This document shows, piece by piece, positions 1 to 7,341 of a stretch of DNA of 27,927 nucleotides (the first letter of the stretch is position 1; each line of letters opens with the position of its first letter). Origin of the DNA: Bacteroidia bacterium. Its GTDB lineage: Bacteria; Bacteroidota; Bacteroidia; Bacteroidales; CAJPTX01. The notes beneath the pieces are model-generated. The model was not told the origin of the DNA and did no database searches. It worked only from the letters and a program-made list of their open reading frames with translations. The position numbers were made by a program, and so were the translations under genes. The stretch is taken from NCBI GenBank assembly GCA_905373665.1, contig CAJPTV010000016.1, positions 1-27,927 on the forward strand. Reading direction: 5' to 3'.

Positions 1-471
1 TTGGGCAAAGGGAGCGGTGGTAAATTGTTCCTCAGTATATTCCGGATAGCTGCGGTCGGAGTTTTGGGTTGGTATTTGTGTAAACTTATCCGGGATAAAG
101 TGACAGGAGGGGTGGTATATTCCTTCGGACTTATATTCTGCGGAGCCTTGGGCAATATCGTCGATTCCATGTTTTACGGAATTTTGTTCGATGCGAGTAC
201 GACTTCCAAGGTGGCGGAATTCTTGCCGGCGGAGGGAGGATATGCCCGTTTCCTTCAGGGGAAGGTGGTGGATATGTTCTACTTCCCGATCATCGATTTC
301 GTGTTGCCTGAGGGGATGCCCTTTTGGGGTGGAATGCGCTTCGTATTCTTTAGCCCGATTTTTAACATCGCCGATGTGGTGATTTCCGTGAGCCTCTTTT
401 ACCTGCTCATTTTCCATTGGCGCTATTTCTGGAAACTTACGTTGAAACCTAAAAATAACACAGTACGGTAA
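1..471 (+). CDS. lspA: Lipoprotein signal peptidase (signal peptidase II), 5'-partial
   Basis: This is the C-terminal part of signal peptidase II, the inner-membrane aspartic protease that removes signal peptides from diacylglyceryl-modified prolipoproteins. The visible 156 residues include the two catalytic-Asp motifs of the family: GALGNIVDS (Asp at visible residue 55) and FNIADVVIS (Asp at 125), with the conserved GKVVDMF between them and hydrophobic membrane segments around them. The reading frame is open at base 1 and the first codon is TTG, so the real start and the first membrane helix probably lie upstream. The stop TAA overlaps the ATG of the next gene (TAATG), which suggests translational coupling with lemA. 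The motif between the two Asp residues contains an insertion, as is common in Bacteroidetes homologues. Confidence 0.93.
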   Translation: MGKGSGGKLFLSIFRIAAVGVLGWYLCKLIRDKVTGGVVYSFGLIFCGALGNIVDSMFYGILFDASTTSKVAEFLPAEGGYARFLQGKVVDMFYFPIIDFVLPEGMPFWGGMRFVFFSPIFNIADVVISVSLFYLLIFHWRYFWKLTLKPKNNTVR

Positions 472-1142
472 TGAAAATAGTCAAAACGATTGTCATCCTT
501 TTGGTGATAGTGTTGGTCTTTATGCTTTTCCGAGGTTGTAGTGCTTACAACAAGATGGTAAAGCTCGACGAAACGGTATCGCACCAGTGGGGACTTGTCG
601 AAAATGCATACCAGCGTAGGGCTGACCTGATACCGAGTCTCGTTTCAACCATTAAGGGGTCGTCTAGTTTTGAACAGGGGACGCTGACGGGTGTGATTGA
701 GGCTCGTGCGAAGGCTACCTCGGTCAATATCGATGCTTCTCAATTGACGGAACAGAACATTCAAGCTTTCCAAGCTGCGCAGGGACAGCTCAGTAGTGCC
801 CTCTCGCGTCTGTTGGTGACGATCGAGCGTTACCCTGACCTTAAGACCACGCAGCAGTTTCAAGACATGTTGGCGAGTTTGGAGGGGACGGAAAATCGTA
901 TCGCCTTGGCACGTAATGAGTATAACGAGTCTGTGCAGAGTTATAACTCCTATATCCGTCGTTTTCCTCAGCTTATTTTTGCACGCCTCTTTGATTTTGG
1001 TGTGAGAGGTTATTTTAAGTCAGAGGCAGGGGCAGAGCGTCGTGTAGATATTGACTTCTCAGGCGTAGGTGGTGCGCAGCAGCCGCAACAACAGGCACAG
1101 CCGGCAACGCCAGCACCGACCGAAGAAGGGGGCGAACGGTAA
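471..1142 (+). CDS. lemA: LemA family protein
   Basis: This is a LemA family protein of 223 residues. The family forms an antiparallel helical bundle at the cell envelope, and its biochemical role is not well defined. A hydrophobic segment (about residues 4-22) is followed by FRGCSAYN, so the N-terminus could be a membrane anchor or a lipoprotein signal with Cys23 as the lipidated residue. The conserved LemA signature follows directly: LDETVSHQWGLVENAYQRR, then ADLIPSLVSTIKG and EARAKATSV. A second conserved block, ARNEYNESVQSYNSYIRRFP, lies near residue 145-165. The C-terminal tail is rich in Gln, Pro and Ala and looks disordered. The ATG overlaps the lspA stop by one base, so the two genes are probably cotranscribed. 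The assignment is firm and the function is not. Confidence 0.95.
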   Translation: MKIVKTIVILLVIVLVFMLFRGCSAYNKMVKLDETVSHQWGLVENAYQRRADLIPSLVSTIKGSSSFEQGTLTGVIEARAKATSVNIDASQLTEQNIQAFQAAQGQLSSALSRLLVTIERYPDLKTTQQFQDMLASLEGTENRIALARNEYNESVQSYNSYIRRFPQLIFARLFDFGVRGYFKSEAGAERRVDIDFSGVGGAQQPQQQAQPATPAPTEEGGER

Positions 1143-1162
1143 GTCTTTTTGCTTGAATGGGT

Positions 1163-1171
1163 GGGGGGGGG
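1163..1171 (+). repeat. Nine-base poly-G tract upstream of a start codon
   Basis: Nine consecutive G bases end nine bases before the ATG at 1181, which is where a Shine-Dalgarno sequence would sit. Poly-G tracts of this length can change by slipped-strand mispairing. Here it is intergenic, so a length change would alter leader spacing rather than the reading frame. An upstream ATG at 1157 runs through the tract into an immediate TGA. Confidence 0.6.
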
Positions 1172-1180
1172 TGAATTGAG

Positions 1181-1762
1181 ATGAGTTGGGGTGTTCTTGT
1201 CTGGATCGTCGCCATTGTGCTTTGGATTGTGAATTCGTACAACAAGGCGAAACAGAAGCGCGCGCGTGCTCGGAAGCGCTTACAAGAAGCAGAACGCAAC
1301 GCCGCTCCTCATTTGGACATGCGTGAGGAGCTTCTTCGTAAGGCAAAAGAGCAGGGGGGGCTCTTGGATGGCTTCCTCGGTAGCACGTCGCTTGCGGAGT
1401 TCGTTAGAAGGAATGAGTTAGAGGAGCTCTTTTCCAATGTAGAGAATCCCGACCCAGTTCAGGAGACGGAGGTGGCGCACAGCGAACCCTCGCCAGAGGA
1501 GGAGGGGAGTTTCCGTACATTCTACGAAGAGGCGGCAGGAGAGGGGATTGCGGCAACGGTGGTTACAGAGCCCCCCTCGTCAGAGAAACCGATGGGAGCG
1601 GCTACTGTTAAGCCTCAATCTTTCCGTTTCCCTGATGGCGAACCCTTTGATTTGCGTATGGCGATGCTTTATGATGTGGTATTACATCGTCGCACGACGG
1701 GATTTTTTGCACGACGCCCGATGAATAGAACCCTGAGCGCCTTTCGTACGTACACAGAATAA
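1181..1762 (+). CDS. Hypothetical membrane-anchored protein
   Basis: I do not recognise a characterised family. The 193-residue product has one N-terminal hydrophobic segment (about residues 3-18), then a strongly basic stretch (KAKQKRARARKRLQEAER), so the bulk is probably cytoplasmic. The middle (about 85-145) is acidic and rich in Glu, Pro and Ser and is probably disordered. A conserved-looking C-terminal segment, FDLRMAMLYDVVLHRR, resembles a short motif seen at the end of other Bacteroidetes hypothetical proteins; I base that on memory only. The gene lies 38 bases after lemA and 14 bases before the nucleoside kinase, so it probably belongs to the same transcript. A seven-G run (1354-1360) lies in the coding region, and a nine-G tract precedes the start. 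Confidence 0.75.
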   Translation: MSWGVLVWIVAIVLWIVNSYNKAKQKRARARKRLQEAERNAAPHLDMREELLRKAKEQGGLLDGFLGSTSLAEFVRRNELEELFSNVENPDPVQETEVAHSEPSPEEEGSFRTFYEEAAGEGIAATVVTEPPSSEKPMGAATVKPQSFRFPDGEPFDLRMAMLYDVVLHRRTTGFFARRPMNRTLSAFRTYTE

Positions 1763-1776
1763 AAAGCAAAACCTTA

Positions 1777-3450
1777 ATGATTACTGACCGTATCGAGATT
1801 GTTTGTAAAAACACGGCTACGCGTTACTATGTCGCGCCGGGGAATACGCTTCTCTCTTTAGTGGAATCGTTAGAGATTGCGCTCCCACACCCGATTTTGG
1901 GGGTTATGGTGAATAACCGTCTGCGCGATTTGCGTTTCCGGGTTTTCATGCCCGTTACGGTAGAGTTCATAGATATTACGCACCCAGCAGGGATGCGTAT
2001 GTATGTTCGTTCGCTTTTCTTTCTTCTTCAAAAGGCTGTGCGCGATGGGATGCCGAGCTGTCGACTGCGCGTTAATCACTCGGTCTCGCGTGGGTATTAT
2101 TGCGAGTTGGCGGGGTATCGGAAGCCGATCGAGTATCCGATGATCTTTGACTTCCGAGAGCGTATGCAGCAGCTTGTGGCACGGAATATCCCTTTTGAGA
2201 CACGCCCGACGCTCACCTCGGATGCGATTGAAATCTTTAAGCGTCAGGGAGATTTGGAGAAGGTTCGTCTTTTGGAAAGTCGACCGCGGCTTTACACGAC
2301 CCTCTACGGGCTTGATGGGATCTGGGACTATTACTTCGAGGGGCTTGTCCCTTCCACGGGCTACCTTACGACCTTTGACCTTGAGAAGTATTTCCAAGGG
2401 ATGCTCCTCCGTGTACCGCAACGGGAAGCGCCAGATAAGGTGGAAGAGATGGTCGTACAGAACAAGATGTTCGACATTTTCAAGGAGTATCAAACGTGGG
2501 TGGATATCTTGGGAATTCAGGATGCGGGGACAATCAATACGCAAATTCAGGAGGGACGGGCGGCGAATCTGATTCAGGTCTCTGAGGCGCTGCATGAGAA
2601 GAAGGTGGCACAAATAGCCGATCAGATTAAAGCGCGCCCGAGGATGCCGCGGATTATCCTGATTGCAGGCCCGTCATCTTCGGGCAAAACGACTTTTTCT
2701 AAGCGGTTGGCTGTGCAGCTTCGGGTGGCGGGGATGTTGCCCCACCTTATCTCCTTGGACAACTATTTTGTTGATCGTGAAAAGACCCCTCGCGACGAAC
2801 ACGGAGAGTATGACTTTGAGGCGCTCGGGGCGCTCGACATAGCGAAGTTTAACGAGGATTTGTTGAGACTCCTTGCTGGTGAGCGGGTTGAGATACCGAA
2901 GTTCTCTTTTGAGACGGGGAAGCGTTTCTATGATGGGACGTTCCTTGCGATTGGCGAGCAGGATGTGATGGTGATTGAGGGTATTCATGGTTTGAACCCC
3001 GACTTGACGCCACGGATAGAGGCAGAGGATAAGTTTAAAATCTATATATCGGCATTAACGTCGATTTCCTTGGATGGGCGGAGTCGTATCGCCTCTTCAG
3101 ACAATCGTCTGTTGCGTCGCTTGGTGCGAGATTTCCGTTACCGGCATTATAGCGGCGTGGATACGATTCGTCGGTGGGCGAGTGTGCGTCGGGGTGAGGA
3201 TCGGAATATCTTCCCCTATCAAGAGGAGGCGGATGTGATGTTCAATTCGGCGCTGCCGTACGAGTTTAACGTGCTCAAACGTAATGCGGAGGCTGTGTTG
3301 TCAGAAGTCCCGAATGATGTCCCAGAGTATTCAGAGGCGGTGCGTTTGCAGCGCTTTCTCCGAGTCTTTGCGCCGTTGCCAGAGGAGGGAATACCGCCAA
3401 CTTCGATTCTCCGAGAGTTTTTAGGTGGGAGTTCATTCTCTTATAAATAG
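1777..3450 (+). CDS. Nucleoside (uridine-type) kinase with N-terminal ThrRS-like domain
   Basis: This 557-residue protein joins two modules. The N-terminal half begins with a TGS-like fold (NTLLSLVESLEIALPHPILG) and continues into a segment resembling the second additional domain of threonyl-tRNA synthetase (HPAGMRMYVRSLFFLLQKAV). The C-terminal half is a P-loop kinase of the uridine kinase/phosphoribulokinase type. Its Walker A motif GPSSSGKT spans residues 298-305, followed by ISLDNYF, GEYDFEALGALD and VIEGIHGLNP, which are the substrate-binding blocks of the uridine kinase group. The likely reaction is ATP-dependent phosphorylation of a nucleoside, probably in pyrimidine salvage. The exact substrate is not visible. 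The length fits the Bacteroidetes family that is normally annotated as nucleoside kinase. It is the last gene of the tight cluster starting with lspA. Confidence 0.88.
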   Translation: MITDRIEIVCKNTATRYYVAPGNTLLSLVESLEIALPHPILGVMVNNRLRDLRFRVFMPVTVEFIDITHPAGMRMYVRSLFFLLQKAVRDGMPSCRLRVNHSVSRGYYCELAGYRKPIEYPMIFDFRERMQQLVARNIPFETRPTLTSDAIEIFKRQGDLEKVRLLESRPRLYTTLYGLDGIWDYYFEGLVPSTGYLTTFDLEKYFQGMLLRVPQREAPDKVEEMVVQNKMFDIFKEYQTWVDILGIQDAGTINTQIQEGRAANLIQVSEALHEKKVAQIADQIKARPRMPRIILIAGPSSSGKTTFSKRLAVQLRVAGMLPHLISLDNYFVDREKTPRDEHGEYDFEALGALDIAKFNEDLLRLLAGERVEIPKFSFETGKRFYDGTFLAIGEQDVMVIEGIHGLNPDLTPRIEAEDKFKIYISALTSISLDGRSRIASSDNRLLRRLVRDFRYRHYSGVDTIRRWASVRRGEDRNIFPYQEEADVMFNSALPYEFNVLKRNAEAVLSEVPNDVPEYSEAVRLQRFLRVFAPLPEEGIPPTSILREFLGGSSFSYK

Positions 3451-3506
3451 TTTTGAGAGGGGAAAACGAAAAAAGGGGAGGAGTATACGAAATCAATAGA
3501 TTAGCG

Positions 3507-3514
3507 TATATTTG
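3507..3514 (+). promoter_or_regulatory. Putative Bacteroidetes -7 box (TATATTTG)
   Basis: TATATTTG fits the Bacteroidetes primary-sigma -7 consensus TAnnTTTG exactly. It lies about 83 bases before the ATG at 3598, in the 147-base gap after the nucleoside kinase. I see no clear TTG at the -33 position. It would start a transcript for the SPOR, TSP3/EF-hand and rhomboid genes with a leader of about 75 bases. Confidence 0.5.
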
Positions 3515-3597
3515 CGATTAGGGAGTGTGGGAGTATTCGTGTCAAAAACGCGGTAGTCCGACAGAGCTTCTGCAAAGTCTAACGAATGTGACGGAGC

Positions 3598-4992
3598 ATG
3601 ATAAAGAGTTTGATCGTAGCGCTCAATAGCTTAGTGCTCTTGTTCTTGGGTCTTTTTGCTGGTGAGTCGATCTCGCTAGAGATGGAGACGCGGGGTGAGG
3701 TCGAGGCTGGGACGCAGTTTGATGTCTCGGTGACGATCGACAAGGGCGACTCTGAGAGTTTCGCGCGTTTTAGTGCGGAGCTTCCTCGGGGTTTGAAAGC
3801 CGTTTCTGGGAGTGCTGAGAATGCAGATTTTCGTTTTGAGGGGCAGCAAGTTAAGTTCGTTTGGATGCGTCTTCCGAACTTACCGAAGCTGAAGCTCTCG
3901 TATCGTGTTGAGGTTGATCCGCGTCTAAGAGGGTCGTTTAACTTAGGGGGAGAGTTATCTTATATTGCCAACAATACGCGCCAGACGGCGATAGTCGCTC
4001 CGCGCACGATCGTGATAACCCCCTCGCCGCTTGTTACGGCAGATAAGCAGCTGGATTTGGCAGATTATCAGACGTCGATCCCTGCGCAGCGAGATATTGC
4101 ACTTTCGATGTTGAAGGTGCGTTGTATTCGTGAGACGCCGACCCTTCTGAGTGATGGGCAGGACTACGTGGTGCGCATCCTTGTCAATCGTGGTGAGGCG
4201 CTTAAGTTTGCTAAGATAGAGGAGAATATCCCTAAGGGGTATACAGCAGAACCGATTGATACGAAGGATGCGATCTTCTCTTGCGAGGATGGGGTGGTGA
4301 AGTTCCTGTGGATGACACTCCCGGCAGAGGAGCTCTTTACGGTTTCGTATCGTCTCATCCCAGAGAAGGGGCGCGTGGAGGGCGAGCCGAAGATTACGGG
4401 GGCGTTCTCTTTCGTACAGAATGAGGCTACGCGTACGATCGCTATCACGCAGCGGAGTGTGCGTTTGCAGAATATGACCACTGCCGAGCTTGAGGGGTTG
4501 GTTCGAGAGGCGCCTCTTTCGGTGGCACAGAACTCGATGTCGCATTTGGATGGGGGAACACTCGAGCCTCAAGGTCCGTCGGAAGGAGGGGTTGAGTTTG
4601 AGGTAAAACATCAGGCTATCGCGCCGATGAGCCATGGTGGACGTGGCGGTGGGCGTCGCTCTCGTCTTGTTCAGAATATGGACGACTTCTTGTTAGCGCC
4701 AGAGTCTGGGGTTTATTACCGGGTGCAGGTGGCGGCAGGGCATCGTCCGATAGATATCAACCGTTATTTTCGCCGTCTCTCCTTGCACGCTGATGTGCGT
4801 ACGGAACGACATGAGGGGTGGTATAAATATTCGGTGGGTTCTTTCAAGGAATATAAGCAGGCACGGGATTATCGTACCGAGGTTTGGAATACTACCCCGA
4901 TTCGGGATGCTTTTGTGGCAGCCTACAACAACGGGAATCGGATTACTGTGCAGGAGGCGTTGATGATCACCTCGCAGAAGTGGTATCGGTAG
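3598..4992 (+). CDS. Exported SPOR-domain protein with duplicated beta-domains
   Basis: The 464-residue product starts with a signal-peptide-like hydrophobic stretch (residues 4-22). Two homologous domains follow at about 41-140 and 180-290. They align through ARFSAELPRGL with AKIEENIPKGY, VKFVWMRLP with VKFLWMTLP, and SYIANNTRQTAIVA with SFVQNEATRTIAIT. Both look like beta-sandwich modules of the kind found in surface or periplasmic proteins. A low-complexity linker with HGGRGGGRR lies near 350. The last 92 residues (373-464) resemble a SPOR domain, starting YYRVQVAAG and with the typical second half GWYKYSVGSFKEYKQA. SPOR domains bind peptidoglycan with denuded glycan strands, so a periplasmic cell-wall-binding role is plausible. 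The gene is 54 bases upstream of an outer-membrane barrel gene, which suggests the two products act together. No symbol can be assigned. Confidence 0.75.
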   Translation: MIKSLIVALNSLVLLFLGLFAGESISLEMETRGEVEAGTQFDVSVTIDKGDSESFARFSAELPRGLKAVSGSAENADFRFEGQQVKFVWMRLPNLPKLKLSYRVEVDPRLRGSFNLGGELSYIANNTRQTAIVAPRTIVITPSPLVTADKQLDLADYQTSIPAQRDIALSMLKVRCIRETPTLLSDGQDYVVRILVNRGEALKFAKIEENIPKGYTAEPIDTKDAIFSCEDGVVKFLWMTLPAEELFTVSYRLIPEKGRVEGEPKITGAFSFVQNEATRTIAITQRSVRLQNMTTAELEGLVREAPLSVAQNSMSHLDGGTLEPQGPSEGGVEFEVKHQAIAPMSHGGRGGGRRSRLVQNMDDFLLAPESGVYYRVQVAAGHRPIDINRYFRRLSLHADVRTERHEGWYKYSVGSFKEYKQARDYRTEVWNTTPIRDAFVAAYNNGNRITVQEALMITSQKWYR

Positions 4993-5046
4993 CGTGTAAA
5001 ACATTTCGGATGAGATCGCTCCTCTAAAGAGTTTAAGGTCGGAAAC

Positions 5047-6483
5047 ATGTCATATATTGGGCGTTTGCGCATCTTTCTACAAGGTATTTTCTTTCTCTTC
5101 TTGTTGCTCGTGGTGACGACGCTGCGCGCGCAGGACGTGGAGGATTTCTATGCTCGAATGCTCGAACAGGAAGTGGAGGTGGTCAATCCAGTAAAGTACC
5201 CAGTCATTGGTTTCGGTGCTGGGATTATCAACTTTATGGGGGATGTCCGTTACGGGGCAGATAGTCCGCTTTTGGGCACTTGGGCGGGAAAGATGAACGT
5301 ATCGACCTTGCTTGGGAAGTCGAAGCAGATAAAGATGAATGTGTCTGTGATGTACGGACTGTTGCAAGGGCATGACTTCGCGAAGTCGCTCAAAATGAAC
5401 ACGACCCATCTCCCTAAGGTAGACAACAAGATCTGGTATCCGAACTCAGCCTTTCAGACGGAGATTATTGAGATTACTACGGGGGTAGAGTATAATTTTT
5501 GGCAGTTCTTGGGGACGCGCAAGATGGTGCGCCCTTACCTGTCGCTTGGTGCGGGGATTTTGCTCTTCACTCCTAAGAACAACTATAAGACATCGAACGG
5601 GAAGTATTACAATTTCTGGAGCGATGGGACGATTCGCCTCTTGGCAGAGGATGACCCGAATGCTAGCACCGCCGAGCCTGTTACTATGGACAAGAATTTT
5701 GAAACGGACTTGAAGAAAGCGAATCTCTTCGGGTTTAAGAGCGTCCCTCCTGTAACGGCGGTTTTCCCAGCGGAACTCGGGGTGGATGTTTATCTCTCAG
5801 ATCGTATCTATTGTCGCCTGAGTTCTTCGTTACATTACTCGCTTACGGATCTGTTAGATGGTTATAATGCGGATGTTGCTAAGCGTTATGGGTTTAAGCA
5901 GCCCAAATTTCATGATATGTATCTCTACACAGGGCTTTCGCTTCATTTAGACCTCTTTTCGCAAGCAGAGTCGTTTATCGTCGATCGGGTCTTTGCCGAT
6001 ATCGAGGACTTTGACTACGAAGTCTTCTTCGTCGACCAAGATAATGACGGGGTATTTGACCAATTGGATGAGTGTCCGGACACGCCGCCGAATATCGTAG
6101 TCGACTCTGTGGGTTGCCCATTAGATGGGGATGCAGATGGCGTTTGGGATGTTAATGACAAAGATCAAAGAACGGCGTACAATACGCCAGTGGATGACGA
6201 AGGGGTAGAGTTGACAGATGCTGGGCGGACGCTCCCGAAGTTGAGAATCCCGCCAGTATTGCGTTCGCGGATGAAGGTGATCCCCGTATCGTCGAAGTGG
6301 GAGCGTCGCTATACGTTTGATTCGACAGCGATTCCGGCTAAGTTCCAAGGTGTGGATGCGGATGGGGATGGTTATATCTCTTTTGATGAGGTGATCCGAG
6401 CCGTAGATGATTATTTCACGGGAAATAATTCCTTTACTCCGGAGGATATTTACGAGCTCAATGCGTATTTCTTTGCGCAATAG
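5047..6483 (+). CDS. Outer-membrane beta-barrel protein with TSP3 repeats and an EF-hand
   Basis: The 478-residue product has a signal peptide ending near LRAQ (about residue 29). A long beta-rich region follows with alternating aromatic and glycine-rich strands (YPVIGFGAGIINFMGDVRYG, VRPYLSLGAGILLF), typical of outer-membrane barrels. Calcium-binding motifs follow: thrombospondin type 3 repeats at Asp330 (DQDNDGVFDQLDECPDTP) and Asp360 (DGDADGVWDVND). A canonical 12-residue EF-hand loop, DADGDGYISFDE, spans 437-448 and ends in the bidentate Glu448. In related proteins TSP3 repeats usually connect the barrel to an OmpA peptidoglycan-binding domain. Here no OmpA domain follows and the protein ends soon after the EF-hand. 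The SPOR protein upstream may supply the cell-wall contact instead; this is inference. Confidence 0.75.
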   Translation: MSYIGRLRIFLQGIFFLFLLLVVTTLRAQDVEDFYARMLEQEVEVVNPVKYPVIGFGAGIINFMGDVRYGADSPLLGTWAGKMNVSTLLGKSKQIKMNVSVMYGLLQGHDFAKSLKMNTTHLPKVDNKIWYPNSAFQTEIIEITTGVEYNFWQFLGTRKMVRPYLSLGAGILLFTPKNNYKTSNGKYYNFWSDGTIRLLAEDDPNASTAEPVTMDKNFETDLKKANLFGFKSVPPVTAVFPAELGVDVYLSDRIYCRLSSSLHYSLTDLLDGYNADVAKRYGFKQPKFHDMYLYTGLSLHLDLFSQAESFIVDRVFADIEDFDYEVFFVDQDNDGVFDQLDECPDTPPNIVVDSVGCPLDGDADGVWDVNDKDQRTAYNTPVDDEGVELTDAGRTLPKLRIPPVLRSRMKVIPVSSKWERRYTFDSTAIPAKFQGVDADGDGYISFDEVIRAVDDYFTGNNSFTPEDIYELNAYFFAQ

Positions 6484-6507
6484 TTTTGTGCACGCGTAAG
6501 GGGGGAA

Positions 6508-7206
6508 GTGGCTTTGGATATCAAGGAGCGTATCGCTAAGCAGCGGCTCGGCGTTAGTGTGATAGTCCCTCTCTTATTGGTCTTCTTGATTTGGTTGCTG
6601 CATTTTGTAGCTTGGAGTACGGAGGGAGAGTCGCTCTTTTGGTTGGGGATTTATCCGCGTACGATGGCGGGTTTGACGGGGGTGCTTCTTTCCCCTGTTT
6701 TGCACTCGGGGTGGGAGCATGCGCTCTCTAACACGGTGGTATTGCTCTTGTTCGGCATCGCATTATTCTATTTTTATCCGCGCGAGTCGTGGCGAGTTTT
6801 CATCCTTGGGTGGGTTGTGAGTGGTTTGTTGACTTGGATGTTTGGGCGGAGTGCGTATCACATTGGTGCTAGCGGTTTGATTTACGCCTTGGGAGCTTTC
6901 TTATTTTTTCGTGGTTGGCGTGTTCGCCGTCGGGGTCTTGCAGCGCTCTCTTTAGTACTTACTTTCCTGTACGGAAGTATGTTTTGGGGGATTTTCCCAG
7001 CAGATCTCACCATCTCTTGGGAGGGGCATTTGGCGGGCGCTTTGGTGGGGGTGTCATTAGCCTATCTTTTACCCATTTATGAGGGGGTTGGGGGCGAGGC
7101 TTTTGGTTCCGAAGCGGCATTTGATTACTCTACCGTCTCGCATACAGGGTTGCGGGCATGGCGTTTGCGGTATAATGTTTTGCGAGGGGGAGGATATGGT
7201 CTGTGA
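6508..7206 (+). CDS. Rhomboid family intramembrane serine protease
   Basis: The 232-residue protein has about six hydrophobic segments. The catalytic serine lies in GASG (Ser122) and the catalytic histidine in WEGHLAGALVG (His174). The family motif HSGWEHALSN (His66, His71, Asn75) lies on the second helix, so the active site is complete. Rhomboids cut membrane proteins within or near their transmembrane helices. The start is assigned to GTG at 6508, which directly follows a purine-rich GGGGGAA. That spacing is unusually short, and TTG at 6514 is an alternative. The gene starts 24 bases after the TSP3/EF-hand gene, so cotranscription is likely. A basic patch (RGWRVRRRG) separates the GASG helix from the His helix. 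The substrate is unknown. Confidence 0.9.
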   Translation: MALDIKERIAKQRLGVSVIVPLLLVFLIWLLHFVAWSTEGESLFWLGIYPRTMAGLTGVLLSPVLHSGWEHALSNTVVLLLFGIALFYFYPRESWRVFILGWVVSGLLTWMFGRSAYHIGASGLIYALGAFLFFRGWRVRRRGLAALSLVLTFLYGSMFWGIFPADLTISWEGHLAGALVGVSLAYLLPIYEGVGGEAFGSEAAFDYSTVSHTGLRAWRLRYNVLRGGGYGL

Positions 7207-7341
7207 GCGGTGGATTTTTCGGCAGTGTCAACGATCTGTTCTGATTTATGTATCTTCGTACCCTGAAGATTTACTTCGAGGGGTGGGCTGCGGGAGTAGT
7301 GGCTGCCCCTTTGTGCGCGCATAATGTCAACGTTTAGTTAT

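Noticed and set aside
1870..2613. Long antisense open frame of about 247 codons inside the nucleoside kinase gene
   Set aside because: Its product has no recognisable motifs or sensible composition (very rich in Arg, His, Leu and Ile), and the plus-strand frame encodes a clear conserved protein.
3955..4635. Antisense open frame of about 226 codons opposite the SPOR-domain gene
   Set aside because: Arg/Leu/His-rich translation with no motif; typical shadow of a real gene in this codon usage.
7251..7258. TATCTTCG upstream of the giant protease as a -7 box
   Set aside because: It has one mismatch to TAnnTTTG and no -33 element; too weak to list as a promoter, although the gene may well have one in this gap.
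7079..7324. Short plus-strand open frame spanning the end of the rhomboid gene and the gap before the giant protease
   Set aside because: It is out of frame with the rhomboid gene, overlaps it heavily and shows no protein features.
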